Assembly (NCBI GenBank): GCA_023391775.1
Contig: JAEWAG010000393.1
Span: 1-13,047, forward strand
Length of the DNA: 13,047 nt
DNA from: Pseudomonadota bacterium
Lineage (GTDB): Bacteria; Pseudomonadota; Gammaproteobacteria; Xanthomonadales; Xanthomonadaceae
Direction: 5' to 3'
Below, in pieces: positions 6,336-12,279 of the stretch. The notes under the pieces are model-generated. The model ran no database searches. It had not been told where the DNA came from and saw nothing but the letters and a program-made list of their open reading frames with translations. How positions within the stretch are numbered: position 1 is the stretch's first letter; every line of letters starts with the position of its first letter. The position numbers were made by a program, and so were the translations under genes.

Positions 6336-7130
6336 ATGTCTTCAAGTACCTTGTTCCGCCGCCTGATCGTGCTGCTGGCCGCCACCGGCCTGATGGCCGG
6401 GCTGGCCGCGCCGCTGGCCGCCGCCGAGCGCCAGACCTTCGTCGTCGTGCACGGTGCCACCGCTGGCGCCTGGGAGTGGAAGCGCACCGGCAAGTTCCTC
6501 ACCGACGAGGGCCACACCGTCTACCGGGTCACCCTCACCGGCCTGGGCGAGCGCGAACACCTCAACAGCACCGAGGTGGACCTGCAGACCCACATCAACG
6601 ACGTGGTCAACACCATCCTCTTCGAGGACCTGCACGACGTCGTGCTGACCGGCCACAGCTACGGCGGCATGGTCGTGACCGGGGTGATGAACCGCATTCC
6701 CGAGCGGCTGAAGCACGTCGTCTTCCTCGACGCGGCGGTGCCGGAGCACGGGCAGTCGCTGTGGGACATCTTCGGCGCCAACCAGCCGCTGCCGCCGGAC
6801 CGCTTCAAGGACGGCTTCATGCAGGTGCCGTGGGTCAAGGAAGGCGACAAGCCGCCGTACAGCGTCAAGCACTCGATCAAGTGCTTCAGCCAGCCGGTGT
6901 CCTTCGACAACCCGGCCGCCAGGGCGCTGCAGGTGACCTACGTGGCCTTCGTGCCGAAGGACCAGTCCATCGAGGAGCGCTCGAAGACGGACCGCGGCTG
7001 GCGCAATGCCGAGGCCCGCGGCTGGAGCATCCGCACCTTCCCCGGCGGCCACGTGGCCCACCAGGAAGACCCCGAAGGCGTGGCCAGGCTGATCGTGGAA
7101 GCCGCGGCCAACGACCGCAACCGCAAGTAA
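6336..7130 (+). CDS. Secreted alpha/beta hydrolase (salicylate/methyl-esterase-like)
   Basis: A 264-residue serine hydrolase. Residues 1-30 form a signal peptide (RRLIVLLAATGLMAGL then AAPLAAA), so it is exported. The mature protein starts with TFVVVHGATAGAWEW, the oxyanion-hole strand and turn typical of the plant methyl-esterase/hydroxynitrile lyase/bacterial salicylate esterase branch. The nucleophile elbow is GHSYGG at 106-111 with Ser108. The likely acid is Asp209 in FVPKDQS and the base is His239 in GGHVAH. TLTGLGEREHL at 66-76 is also typical of this branch. It probably hydrolyses small carboxylic esters; the substrate is unknown. GGGGAG about 9 bases upstream of ATG supports the start. 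The gene is alone on its strand here and converges with the CGNR regulator. Confidence 0.9.
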   Translation: MSSSTLFRRLIVLLAATGLMAGLAAPLAAAERQTFVVVHGATAGAWEWKRTGKFLTDEGHTVYRVTLTGLGEREHLNSTEVDLQTHINDVVNTILFEDLHDVVLTGHSYGGMVVTGVMNRIPERLKHVVFLDAAVPEHGQSLWDIFGANQPLPPDRFKDGFMQVPWVKEGDKPPYSVKHSIKCFSQPVSFDNPAARALQVTYVAFVPKDQSIEERSKTDRGWRNAEARGWSIRTFPGGHVAHQEDPEGVARLIVEAAANDRNRK

Positions 7131-7144
7131 GTCGTCGGCGCGGG

Positions 7145-7160
7145 GCCGGCTGCGGCCGGC
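7145..7160. terminator. Weak hairpin between convergent esterase and CGNR genes
   Basis: GCCGGC at 7145-7150 and 7155-7160 enclose a TGCG loop, 15 bases after the esterase stop and 20 before the CGNR stop. The arms are short and no U-tract follows. It could serve as a terminator for both genes. Confidence 0.3.
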
Positions 7161-7179
7161 TTCCGCGCATCGCGCCGGC

Positions 7180-7764
7180 TCAGCTGCCGGCGCCCTCGCG
7201 GTGGCGGGAGCGGAACGCCGCCACCTTCATCCGGTTGCCGCACAGCGCCATGCTGCACCAGCGGCGGCGGCCGGAGCGGGTCGTGTCCTCGAACACCAGG
7301 GTGGAGTCGTGTGCCTCGCAGGCCCGCACCCGTTCCAGGCCCGGCCCTGCCAGCAGCCCGGCCAGGGCGCTGGCGACCGGCTCAAGCAGGCTGGCCTTGC
7401 CGTCGTCGCGGCGGCATTCCACCTCGCGTACCCGGCCGGCGTCTTCGTCCAGCTCCAGCACCCGACGGGGCCGTCCCTGCTCGCGGATGCGGTCGACCAC
7501 CGCCAGGTCGGCGGGCCGCGCCTGGGCCGGCTCGCGCACCAGCCGCGATGCCGCGTCGCGCAGTTCATGGGCCAGGCGTGCCAGCCCTTTCGGCGCCTCG
7601 CCGAATCCCTTCTCCAGCAGACCGGCCGCCTGCAGCCAGGCGACCACGTCGGCGTCGCGGCCGAGGGTATCGCGCGCTTCGCCGCCGGTGCCGTAGGCGG
7701 TGTTGATGAAGTCCAGCGCCGGATGATCGGCGACGAACAGGAAGGCGGGGGCGGTGTCGGCCAT
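7180..7764 (-). CDS. CGNR zinc-finger transcriptional regulator with ABATE domain
   Basis: This 194-residue protein has the two-part build of the CGNR family. The N-terminal ABATE (stress-sensing) domain covers about residues 8-140 and begins with FLFVADHPALDFINT. A C-terminal zinc finger and DNA-binding tail follows: RACEAHDSTLVFEDTTRSG, RRRWCSM and the signature CGNR at 175-178, then basic KVAAFRSRHR. Such proteins are predicted regulators of stress and catabolic genes. The usual finger has four Cys (C-x4-C then C-x4-C). Here Cys149, Cys170 and Cys175 remain, the second position is Ser154, and His152 lies close enough to stand in. I chose the ATG at 7764 rather than 7776 because it gives a 5' leader like that of the divergent gene, with GGTTACACCG directly before each start. 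Residue numbers follow that choice. It probably represses or activates the divergent hydrolase and itself. Confidence 0.9.
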   Translation of the reverse strand: MADTAPAFLFVADHPALDFINTAYGTGGEARDTLGRDADVVAWLQAAGLLEKGFGEAPKGLARLAHELRDAASRLVREPAQARPADLAVVDRIREQGRPRRVLELDEDAGRVREVECRRDDGKASLLEPVASALAGLLAGPGLERVRACEAHDSTLVFEDTTRSGRRRWCSMALCGNRMKVAAFRSRHREGAGS

Positions 7765-7774
7765 CGGTGTAACC
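7765..7774. promoter_or_regulatory. Outer operator half-site, left
   Basis: CGGTGTAACC here is the exact reverse complement of GGTTACACCG at 7836-7845. It directly abuts the CGNR start codon at 7764, so a bound protein could also block translation initiation or early transcription. Confidence 0.55.
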
Positions 7775-7787
7775 ATCTTTTAGCGTT

Positions 7788-7817
7788 TTGACAGGTTACC
7801 CCTCAGGGGTGTAACCT
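7788..7817 (+). promoter_or_regulatory. Promoter of the epoxide-hydrolase-like gene
   Basis: TTGACA at 7788-7793 is a perfect sigma-70 -35 box. An 18-base spacer leads to TAACCT at 7812-7817 as the -10 box. The expected start is near 7824, giving a leader of about 24 bases. The central operator fills the spacer. Confidence 0.6.
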
Positions 7818-7818
7818 G
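7792..7818. promoter_or_regulatory. Central near-palindromic operator of the divergent CGNR/hydrolase pair
   Basis: CAGGTTACCCC at the left and GGGGTGTAACCTG at the right form an inverted repeat around CTCAG-like central bases, with one extra base in the right arm. Each arm carries the GGTTAC core also found in the outer half-sites. The operator occupies the spacers of both promoters, so a bound protein would govern both genes. Confidence 0.65.
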
Positions 7819-7821
7819 CAA
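7793..7821 (-). promoter_or_regulatory. Promoter of the CGNR regulator gene
   Basis: On the minus strand TTGCAG (7821-7816) is followed after exactly 17 bases by TAACCT (7798-7793). The expected start is near 7786, about 22 bases before the ATG at 7764. Both -10 boxes of the divergent pair are the same TAACCT hexamer, from the two arms of the palindrome. Confidence 0.5.
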
Positions 7822-7835
7822 ACTCACCACAAAAC

Positions 7836-7845
7836 GGTTACACCG
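7836..7845. promoter_or_regulatory. Outer operator half-site, right
   Basis: GGTTACACCG is the exact mirror of 7765-7774 and ends two bases before the ATG of the hydrolase gene. It lies within the predicted leader RNA, downstream of the expected transcription start. Confidence 0.55.
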
Positions 7846-7847
7846 CC

Positions 7848-8831
7848 ATGACCCCCGTCCTGCGCCTTGCCACCCTCGCCGCCGCCCTCTCCCTCTCCCT
7901 CGCCCTGCCCGCGTCCGCGCGCCCGGATGCCGCCGCTGCGCCCGTGATCACGCCCACCGTCGCCTCGACCACGCAGGTGCATTACCGCCACGCCCAGGTC
8001 GGCGACGTGCGCCTGTTCTACCGGGAGGCCGGCGATCCGGCGGCGCCCACCGTGCTCCTGCTGCACGGCTTCGCCGCCTCCTCGTACATGTACCGGGACC
8101 TCATCACCGCCTTGGCTGACCGCTACCACGTGGTCGCGCCGGACCTGCCCGCGTTCGGGCATACCGAATCCCCGGCCCGGGGCCAATACGAGTACAGCTT
8201 CGCCAACCTCACCCGCACCATCGAGGAATTCACTGCGCAGCTCGGCCTGGAGCGCTACGCACTGGTGGTGCACGACTACGGCGCGCCGGTTGGCTGGCGC
8301 CTGGCCCTCGCCCATCCGGAGCGGGTCACGGCCATCGTGTCGCAGAACGGCAACGCCTACGAGCAAGGCCTCGGCGCGGGCTGGGCGGACATCCGCCGCT
8401 ACTGGGAGGCGCCGACCGCGCAGAACCGTGCCGCGCTGGCGGACTTCCCCACGCCGGCATCGGTGCGCTGGCAGTACCTGGAAGGGGTCGCCGACCCGTC
8501 CACCGTGCCCCCGGACGGCTACACCCTGGAGGGCCTGCGGGTCTCGCACCCGGGCAATGCCGACATCCAGCTGGACCTGCTGCTGGACTACGCCTCCAAC
8601 GTGGCCATGTATCCGCGGTTCCAGCGGTACTTCCGCGAGCACCAGCCGCCGCTGCTGGCGGTATGGGGCGCGCATGATCCGTTCTTTCCGCCGGCCGGCG
8701 CGCAGGCGTGGACGCGGGACATCCCCTCTGCCGAGGTGCATTTCTACGACACCGGCCATTTCGCCCTGGAAACCCACGGCGCGCAGATCATTCCCGTGAT
8801 CCGCGAGTTCCTCGACCGGCACCTGGATTGA
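7848..8831 (+). CDS. Secreted alpha/beta hydrolase, epoxide hydrolase / haloalkane dehalogenase-like
   Basis: A 327-residue alpha/beta hydrolase with an N-terminal signal peptide (LATLAAALSLSLALPASA, cleavage near residue 24). The core shows LLLHGFAAS at 70-78 with oxyanion HGF; DLPAFGHTESP; a nucleophile elbow VVHDYGAPVG at 140-149, with Asp143 in place of Ser; WGAHDPFF at 273-280 with Asp277; and TGHFALE at 302-308 with His304. Asp at the elbow marks the epoxide hydrolase, haloalkane dehalogenase and fluoroacetate dehalogenase branch, where Asp attacks carbon and a covalent ester forms. Which of these it is cannot be told from motifs. It is transcribed divergently from the CGNR regulator and almost certainly controlled by it. 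The leader has no clear Shine-Dalgarno sequence; GGTTACACCG stands where one would be. Confidence 0.92.
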   Translation: MTPVLRLATLAAALSLSLALPASARPDAAAAPVITPTVASTTQVHYRHAQVGDVRLFYREAGDPAAPTVLLLHGFAASSYMYRDLITALADRYHVVAPDLPAFGHTESPARGQYEYSFANLTRTIEEFTAQLGLERYALVVHDYGAPVGWRLALAHPERVTAIVSQNGNAYEQGLGAGWADIRRYWEAPTAQNRAALADFPTPASVRWQYLEGVADPSTVPPDGYTLEGLRVSHPGNADIQLDLLLDYASNVAMYPRFQRYFREHQPPLLAVWGAHDPFFPPAGAQAWTRDIPSAEVHFYDTGHFALETHGAQIIPVIREFLDRHLD

Positions 8832-8841
8832 TGCCCGTCGC

Positions 8842-8867
8842 TTCCGTGCCCGCCACCGGGCACGGAA
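8842..8867. terminator. Bidirectional hairpin terminator between convergent genes
   Basis: Perfect 11-base arms, TTCCGTGCCCG at 8842-8852 and CGGGCACGGAA at 8857-8867, close on a CCAC loop. The hairpin sits 10 bases after the epoxide-hydrolase-like stop and 12 bases before the nemA stop, so it serves both strands. The A/T ends of the arms give only a two-base U-run. Confidence 0.7.
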
Positions 8868-8879
8868 AGCGGGCCGGCC

Positions 8880-9986
8880 TCAGCCCTCGCCGGCCAGGGT
8901 CGGGTAATCGGTGTAGCCGTGCGCGCCGCCACCGTAGAACGTGGACGGATCCGGCTCGTTGAGCGTCGCATCCCTGGCAAAACGCTCCACCAGGTCGGGA
9001 TTGGCCAGGAAAGGACGGCCAAAGGCCACCGCGTCGGCCACGCCGGAGGCGATCAGTGCCTCGGCCCGTTCGGCGGTGTAGCCGCCGCAGAACACCAGCA
9101 CGCCGCCGAAGGCCTCGCGCAGCGCGGCACGGAAGCTGTCGCTGAGCTTGGGGCCGCCGGCCCAGTCCGGCTCGGCGATGTGCAGGTAGGCGATGCCGCG
9201 CCGGGTGAATTCGCGCGCCAGGTACAGGGCGCTCTCCTCCGGCTGCTCGTCGGCGATGCCGTGGCCGGCGAAGTACGGCGAGATACGCACGCCCACGCGC
9301 GCCGCGCCCAGTTCGGCCACCACCGCGTCGACCACTTCCAGGGTGAAGCGGGCCCGCTTCTCCAGCGTGCCGCCATAGGCGTCGCTGCGGCGGTTGCTGT
9401 TGGTCGACAGGAACTGCTGCAACAGGTAGCCGTTGGCCGCGTGCACCTCGACCATGTCGAAGCCGGCGCGGTCCGCACGGCGTGCCGCCTGCGCGAACTG
9501 CGCGACCACGCCGGGGATCTCGGCCGTCTCCAGCGCCCGCGGCATGGAGGTCGGCTCGTTGCCGGCGCTACCGTCCGCGCGCACCACGAAAGCATTCGCA
9601 CCCTCGGCGGCCAGCGCCGAAGGCGCCACCGGCGCCTGGCCGTCTTCCTGGAGCAGCGTGTGCGAGATCCGGCCCACGTGCCACAGCTGCGCGGCGATGC
9701 GCCCGCCGGCCGCGTGCACCGCATCGGTCACCTGCTTCCAGCCGGCTTCCTGGGCGTCGCTGTACATGCCCGGCGTCCACGCATAGCCCTGCCCCTGCCG
9801 CGAGACCTGGGTGGCCTCGGACACGATCAGGCCGGCGCCGGCGCGCTGGGCGTAGTACTCGGCGTTGAGCGCGGTGGGCACGTCACCGGGCTGGCCGGCG
9901 CGCGCGCGGGTCAGCGGCGCCATGAACACCCGGTTGGGCAGCGTGAGCGGACCGAGGTCCAGCGGCGAAAGCAGTCGCGAAGTCAT
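8880..9986 (-). CDS. nemA: NemA-type Old Yellow Enzyme, alkene / N-ethylmaleimide reductase
   Basis: This 368-residue FMN flavoenzyme is full length and close to E. coli NemA throughout. It reduces activated C=C bonds (maleimides, enones) and often nitro compounds or nitrate esters with NAD(P)H, in the cytoplasm. Landmarks are LPNRVFMAPLTRARA at 16-30 with flavin-contacting Thr26; GLIVSEATQ; QLWHVGRISH at 100-109; QAPVAPSAL at 117-125; HAANGYLLQQFLS at 182-194 with substrate-binding His182 and Asn185 and Tyr187; AYGGTLEKRARF; AVAFGRPFLANPDL for FMN phosphate; and the family ending FYGGGAHGYTDYPTL. E. coli NemA has His at the second substrate position; here it is Asn, as in many other family members. 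AAGGAG lies about 11 bases before the ATG. The MBL-fold gene ends 75 bases upstream on the same strand. No NemR-like repressor is in view. Confidence 0.95.
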   Translation of the reverse strand: MTSRLLSPLDLGPLTLPNRVFMAPLTRARAGQPGDVPTALNAEYYAQRAGAGLIVSEATQVSRQGQGYAWTPGMYSDAQEAGWKQVTDAVHAAGGRIAAQLWHVGRISHTLLQEDGQAPVAPSALAAEGANAFVVRADGSAGNEPTSMPRALETAEIPGVVAQFAQAARRADRAGFDMVEVHAANGYLLQQFLSTNSNRRSDAYGGTLEKRARFTLEVVDAVVAELGAARVGVRISPYFAGHGIADEQPEESALYLAREFTRRGIAYLHIAEPDWAGGPKLSDSFRAALREAFGGVLVFCGGYTAERAEALIASGVADAVAFGRPFLANPDLVERFARDATLNEPDPSTFYGGGAHGYTDYPTLAGEG

Positions 9987-10061
9987 GGTCGGGGGAACTC
10001 CTTGCAGGAATGGAAAGCGCCGGCACGCAGCGAGGGCGCGTACCGGGGCGGAAGGCAGAGG

Positions 10062-10823
10062 TCAGCCGTGGCGGCGGCGGTGCCGCTCGAGCGTGCGGGA
10101 GACGCGCTCCAGCGCGCCTTCCACCTCGCGGGCGAAGCCGCCCGGCGGCAGCTCGCGCACGGCCGAATGGGCGGCGCAGACGATGCGGGTGTCGGCCCAG
10201 CGGCGGGCCAGCTCGCGTGCCCAGGCAGCATAGGCGTCGGCGGCACCGGGGCTGGCGGTGAGCGCCTTGCCCAGCATCGGATGCATGCGCAGCGAGGACT
10301 GCGGCAGCAGGCGGCGGAGGAATCCGGGCGCGGCCAGCACGTTGAGGGTGTCATCCACGTGCACGATCCCGCTGGTCCGGTGCCGCACCAGCACCGAGGC
10401 CACGTGGACCCGCTCGTCCAGGCAGACGAAGTCCACGCCCTCCGGCACGGACAGGTCGAACACGTCCGACAGTGGGTGGTTGGCCTCCCAGCTTTCCACC
10501 GGGTCGCCATTCCACGGCAGCTCTGGGGCCAGGCGACGATGGCGCTGGGTGCCATACAGGCGCGCCGACGGGAACAGCCGGTGCAGCGCCCGCACGTGCA
10601 AGGTGTGGAAGGGGTGCACGTGGACCACCGCGTCCACCAGGGCCCCGCCATCGGTCAGGGCAAGCAGCGCTTGCCGTCCGGCCTCGTCCAGGGGTGCGCC
10701 GTCAACCACCACGAAGCGCCCGTCCGGCCGCCGCACCAGCGACAGGTGCGTACCCACGTCCAGCACCCCGGCCACACGCTGGGTGCCGCGGATGTTCCAG
10801 AAGGTCTCGCTGAGCTGTCGCAT
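10062..10823 (-). CDS. Metallo-beta-lactamase-fold protein, atypical metal motif
   Basis: A 253-residue protein with the pattern of an MBL-like hydrolase of the DUF4336 kind. It has an N-terminal strand pair (THLSLVRRPDGRFVVVDGAP at 25-44); a His cluster VHVHPFHTLH at 67-76 (His68, His70, His73, His76) in place of the classic HxHxDH; YGTQRH; IVHVDDTLNV at 153-162 with Asp157 and Asp158; and CAAHSAV at 216-222 with His219. Enough ligands remain for one or two metals, but the Asp-His pair of the canonical motif is replaced by Pro-Phe-His. Substrate is unknown. The start at 10823 is chosen because the recognisable protein begins there; the in-phase frame runs on to 11000 with Pro/Arg-rich sequence unlike a domain. 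The Shine-Dalgarno sequence is weak. It precedes nemA by 75 bases and may be co-transcribed. The SDR gene diverges from it. Confidence 0.8.
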   Translation of the reverse strand: MRQLSETFWNIRGTQRVAGVLDVGTHLSLVRRPDGRFVVVDGAPLDEAGRQALLALTDGGALVDAVVHVHPFHTLHVRALHRLFPSARLYGTQRHRRLAPELPWNGDPVESWEANHPLSDVFDLSVPEGVDFVCLDERVHVASVLVRHRTSGIVHVDDTLNVLAAPGFLRRLLPQSSLRMHPMLGKALTASPGAADAYAAWARELARRWADTRIVCAAHSAVRELPPGGFAREVEGALERVSRTLERHRRRHG

Positions 10824-10862
10824 GGGCGCAAGTGTGGAGCGGCGGGGGTGAAGGCCGGGAGT

Positions 10863-10879
10863 GCATGCCCCCGGCATGC
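10863..10879. promoter_or_regulatory. 17-bp inverted repeat between the divergent MBL and SDR genes
   Basis: GCATGCC, then CCC, then GGCATGC form a 7-bp inverted repeat 40 bases upstream of the MBL-fold start codon. It could be an operator. No regulator or matching second copy is seen, and no convincing promoter boxes were found in this 282-base gap. Confidence 0.25.
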
Positions 10880-11095
10880 GCGCCCGCTGGCGTGGTCGGG
10901 CGTTGGCCACGGCACGCGGACACGGAAGTGGATCATCCCACCACGGGCCGATATCGCGCCGACGACCGCTGGAACAGTCCGGTGCGGGCGCGGGACGCAC
11001 GGCAACGACGAAGCAGCCTTCGCCACAAAGCCCGGTTGTTCACGCTCGTTCCCACCTTGGGGCGTCAGGATGGCACGTCCTTTCCGCGATACCAC

Positions 11096-11100
11096 GGAGG
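11096..11100 (+). promoter_or_regulatory. Ribosome binding site fixing the SDR start
   Basis: GGAGG stands 5 bases before the ATG at 11106. An in-frame ATG at 11070 lies upstream of this site and has none of its own, so the protein starts MPSHRYK. Confidence 0.8.
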
Positions 11101-11105
11101 ACGCC

Positions 11106-12113
11106 ATGCCCTCGCACCGTTACAAGCCCCTGCACGAGCAGACCATCGTCATCACCGGCGCCACGTCCGGCATCGGCCTGGCCACCGCACGCCGCGCCAT
11201 GAAGGCCGGTGCCCGCCTGGTACTGGCCGCGCGCAACGGACAGGTCCTGCAGGACGTCTGCGACGAGGCGACCGCATCCGGTGGCCAGGCTGTCAGCGTG
11301 GTGGCCGACGTGGGCGACCCGGCCGACATCCAGAAGATCGTGGACACGGCCACCCGCGAGTTCGGCGGCTTCGACACCTGGATCAACAACGCCGGCGTGG
11401 TCGTGTTCTCCCGCCTCCAGGACCTGCCGTTGGAAGACCACGAGCGGCTGTTCCAGACCAACTACTGGGGCGTGGTGCACGGCTCGCAGGCGGCGGTGCG
11501 CCACTTCCGCGAGCGCCCACACGGCGGCACCCTGATCAACGTGGCCTCGATCAATGCCGAGATGCCGGTGCCGATCCTGGGCGCCTATTCGGCGAGCAAG
11601 GCCGCGGTCCATGCCTACTCCGACGTGCTGCGCATGGAGCTGGAGAAGGACGGAGCCCCGGTCCGGGTCAGCGTGATCAAACCCTCCGGCATCTCCACCC
11701 CGATCTCCGAGCATGGCCGCAGCCACATGGGCGAGCGCGGCAAGGTCATGCCGCCGCTCTACGACGCCGAGCTGGTGGCCAAGACCATTCTTGGCGCGGC
11801 CCAGCGCAATGTGCGCGAGGTCACCGTCGGCGATACCGGCAAGGTCTCCACTTTGGCGTGGAAGGCCGCGCCCTCGCTCATGAGCCGCGTGGTCGGCTGG
11901 GCGCTGCCCAAGGCGCAGTCCACCGGCAAGCCGCCCATGCCGACCGACAACCTGCACAGTGCGGGCGAAGACGGCCGGGTCTATCTGGACGGGAGAAAGA
12001 AGGGCATCGGCTTCAGCCTTGCGACGCAGGCCCGGATGAATCCGGCGCTGACCCTGGGTATCGGCGCCCTGGCGGCGGTCGGGCTGGTGCTCATCGGGCG
12101 CCCGCGTCGCTGA
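11106..12113 (+). CDS. Short-chain dehydrogenase/reductase with C-terminal membrane anchor
   Basis: A 335-residue SDR. The N-terminal 230 residues are a classical Rossmann domain: cofactor loop TGATSGIG at 17-24, VVADVGD at 65-71, INNAG at 93-97, catalytic Ser148 in NVASIN, and YSASK at 161-165 with Tyr161 and Lys165, followed by IKPSGISTPI. ArgNG after LAA at the end of the second strand (AARN) suits NADP(H). The enzyme should oxidise or reduce a hydroxyl/keto group; the substrate is unknown. The extra 90 residues hold an Ala/Trp-rich stretch, a basic patch (LDGRKKG) and one hydrophobic helix at about 313-331 (ALTLGIGALAAVGLVLIG) with a basic end, which implies a tail anchor in the inner membrane. 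That extension recurs in a proteobacterial SDR subgroup, as far as I recall. The start is fixed by GGAGG at 11096-11100. Confidence 0.93.
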   Translation: MPSHRYKPLHEQTIVITGATSGIGLATARRAMKAGARLVLAARNGQVLQDVCDEATASGGQAVSVVADVGDPADIQKIVDTATREFGGFDTWINNAGVVVFSRLQDLPLEDHERLFQTNYWGVVHGSQAAVRHFRERPHGGTLINVASINAEMPVPILGAYSASKAAVHAYSDVLRMELEKDGAPVRVSVIKPSGISTPISEHGRSHMGERGKVMPPLYDAELVAKTILGAAQRNVREVTVGDTGKVSTLAWKAAPSLMSRVVGWALPKAQSTGKPPMPTDNLHSAGEDGRVYLDGRKKGIGFSLATQARMNPALTLGIGALAAVGLVLIGRPRR

Positions 12114-12134
12114 GCTCGCGGCGCGGAAGCGCCT

Positions 12135-12160
12135 GGCTGGCGTCGCAGGCGCAGCCAGCC
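12135..12160 (+). terminator. Hairpin after the SDR gene, possible terminator
   Basis: GGCTGGC at 12135-12141 pairs with GCCAGCC at 12154-12160 across a 12-base loop, 22 bases after the SDR stop. No U-tract follows. The rest of the gap to 12279 shows nothing I can name. Confidence 0.35.
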
Positions 12161-12279
12161 GGATGCAGCCGGCAACCTCGGCCCGGGCGTGGTTGCAAGC
12201 GGCGCGCGACGCAGTGCACGGCAGAAGGCTGGCGGCCAGTCAGTGGCCCGCGTGTTCCGTGGCTGGACAGCAGCGCGCG

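Noticed and set aside
6230..7696. A 488-codon plus-strand frame through the esterase and CGNR genes
   Set aside because: It is out of phase with the esterase and antisense to CGNR. The product is low-complexity Arg/Pro/Ser.
8919..11105. The long in-frame extension upstream of the SDR (total open frame about 1064 codons)
   Set aside because: This stretch is antisense to nemA and the MBL gene and has no domain. GGAGG before 11106 marks the true SDR start, so this is not a giant fusion protein.
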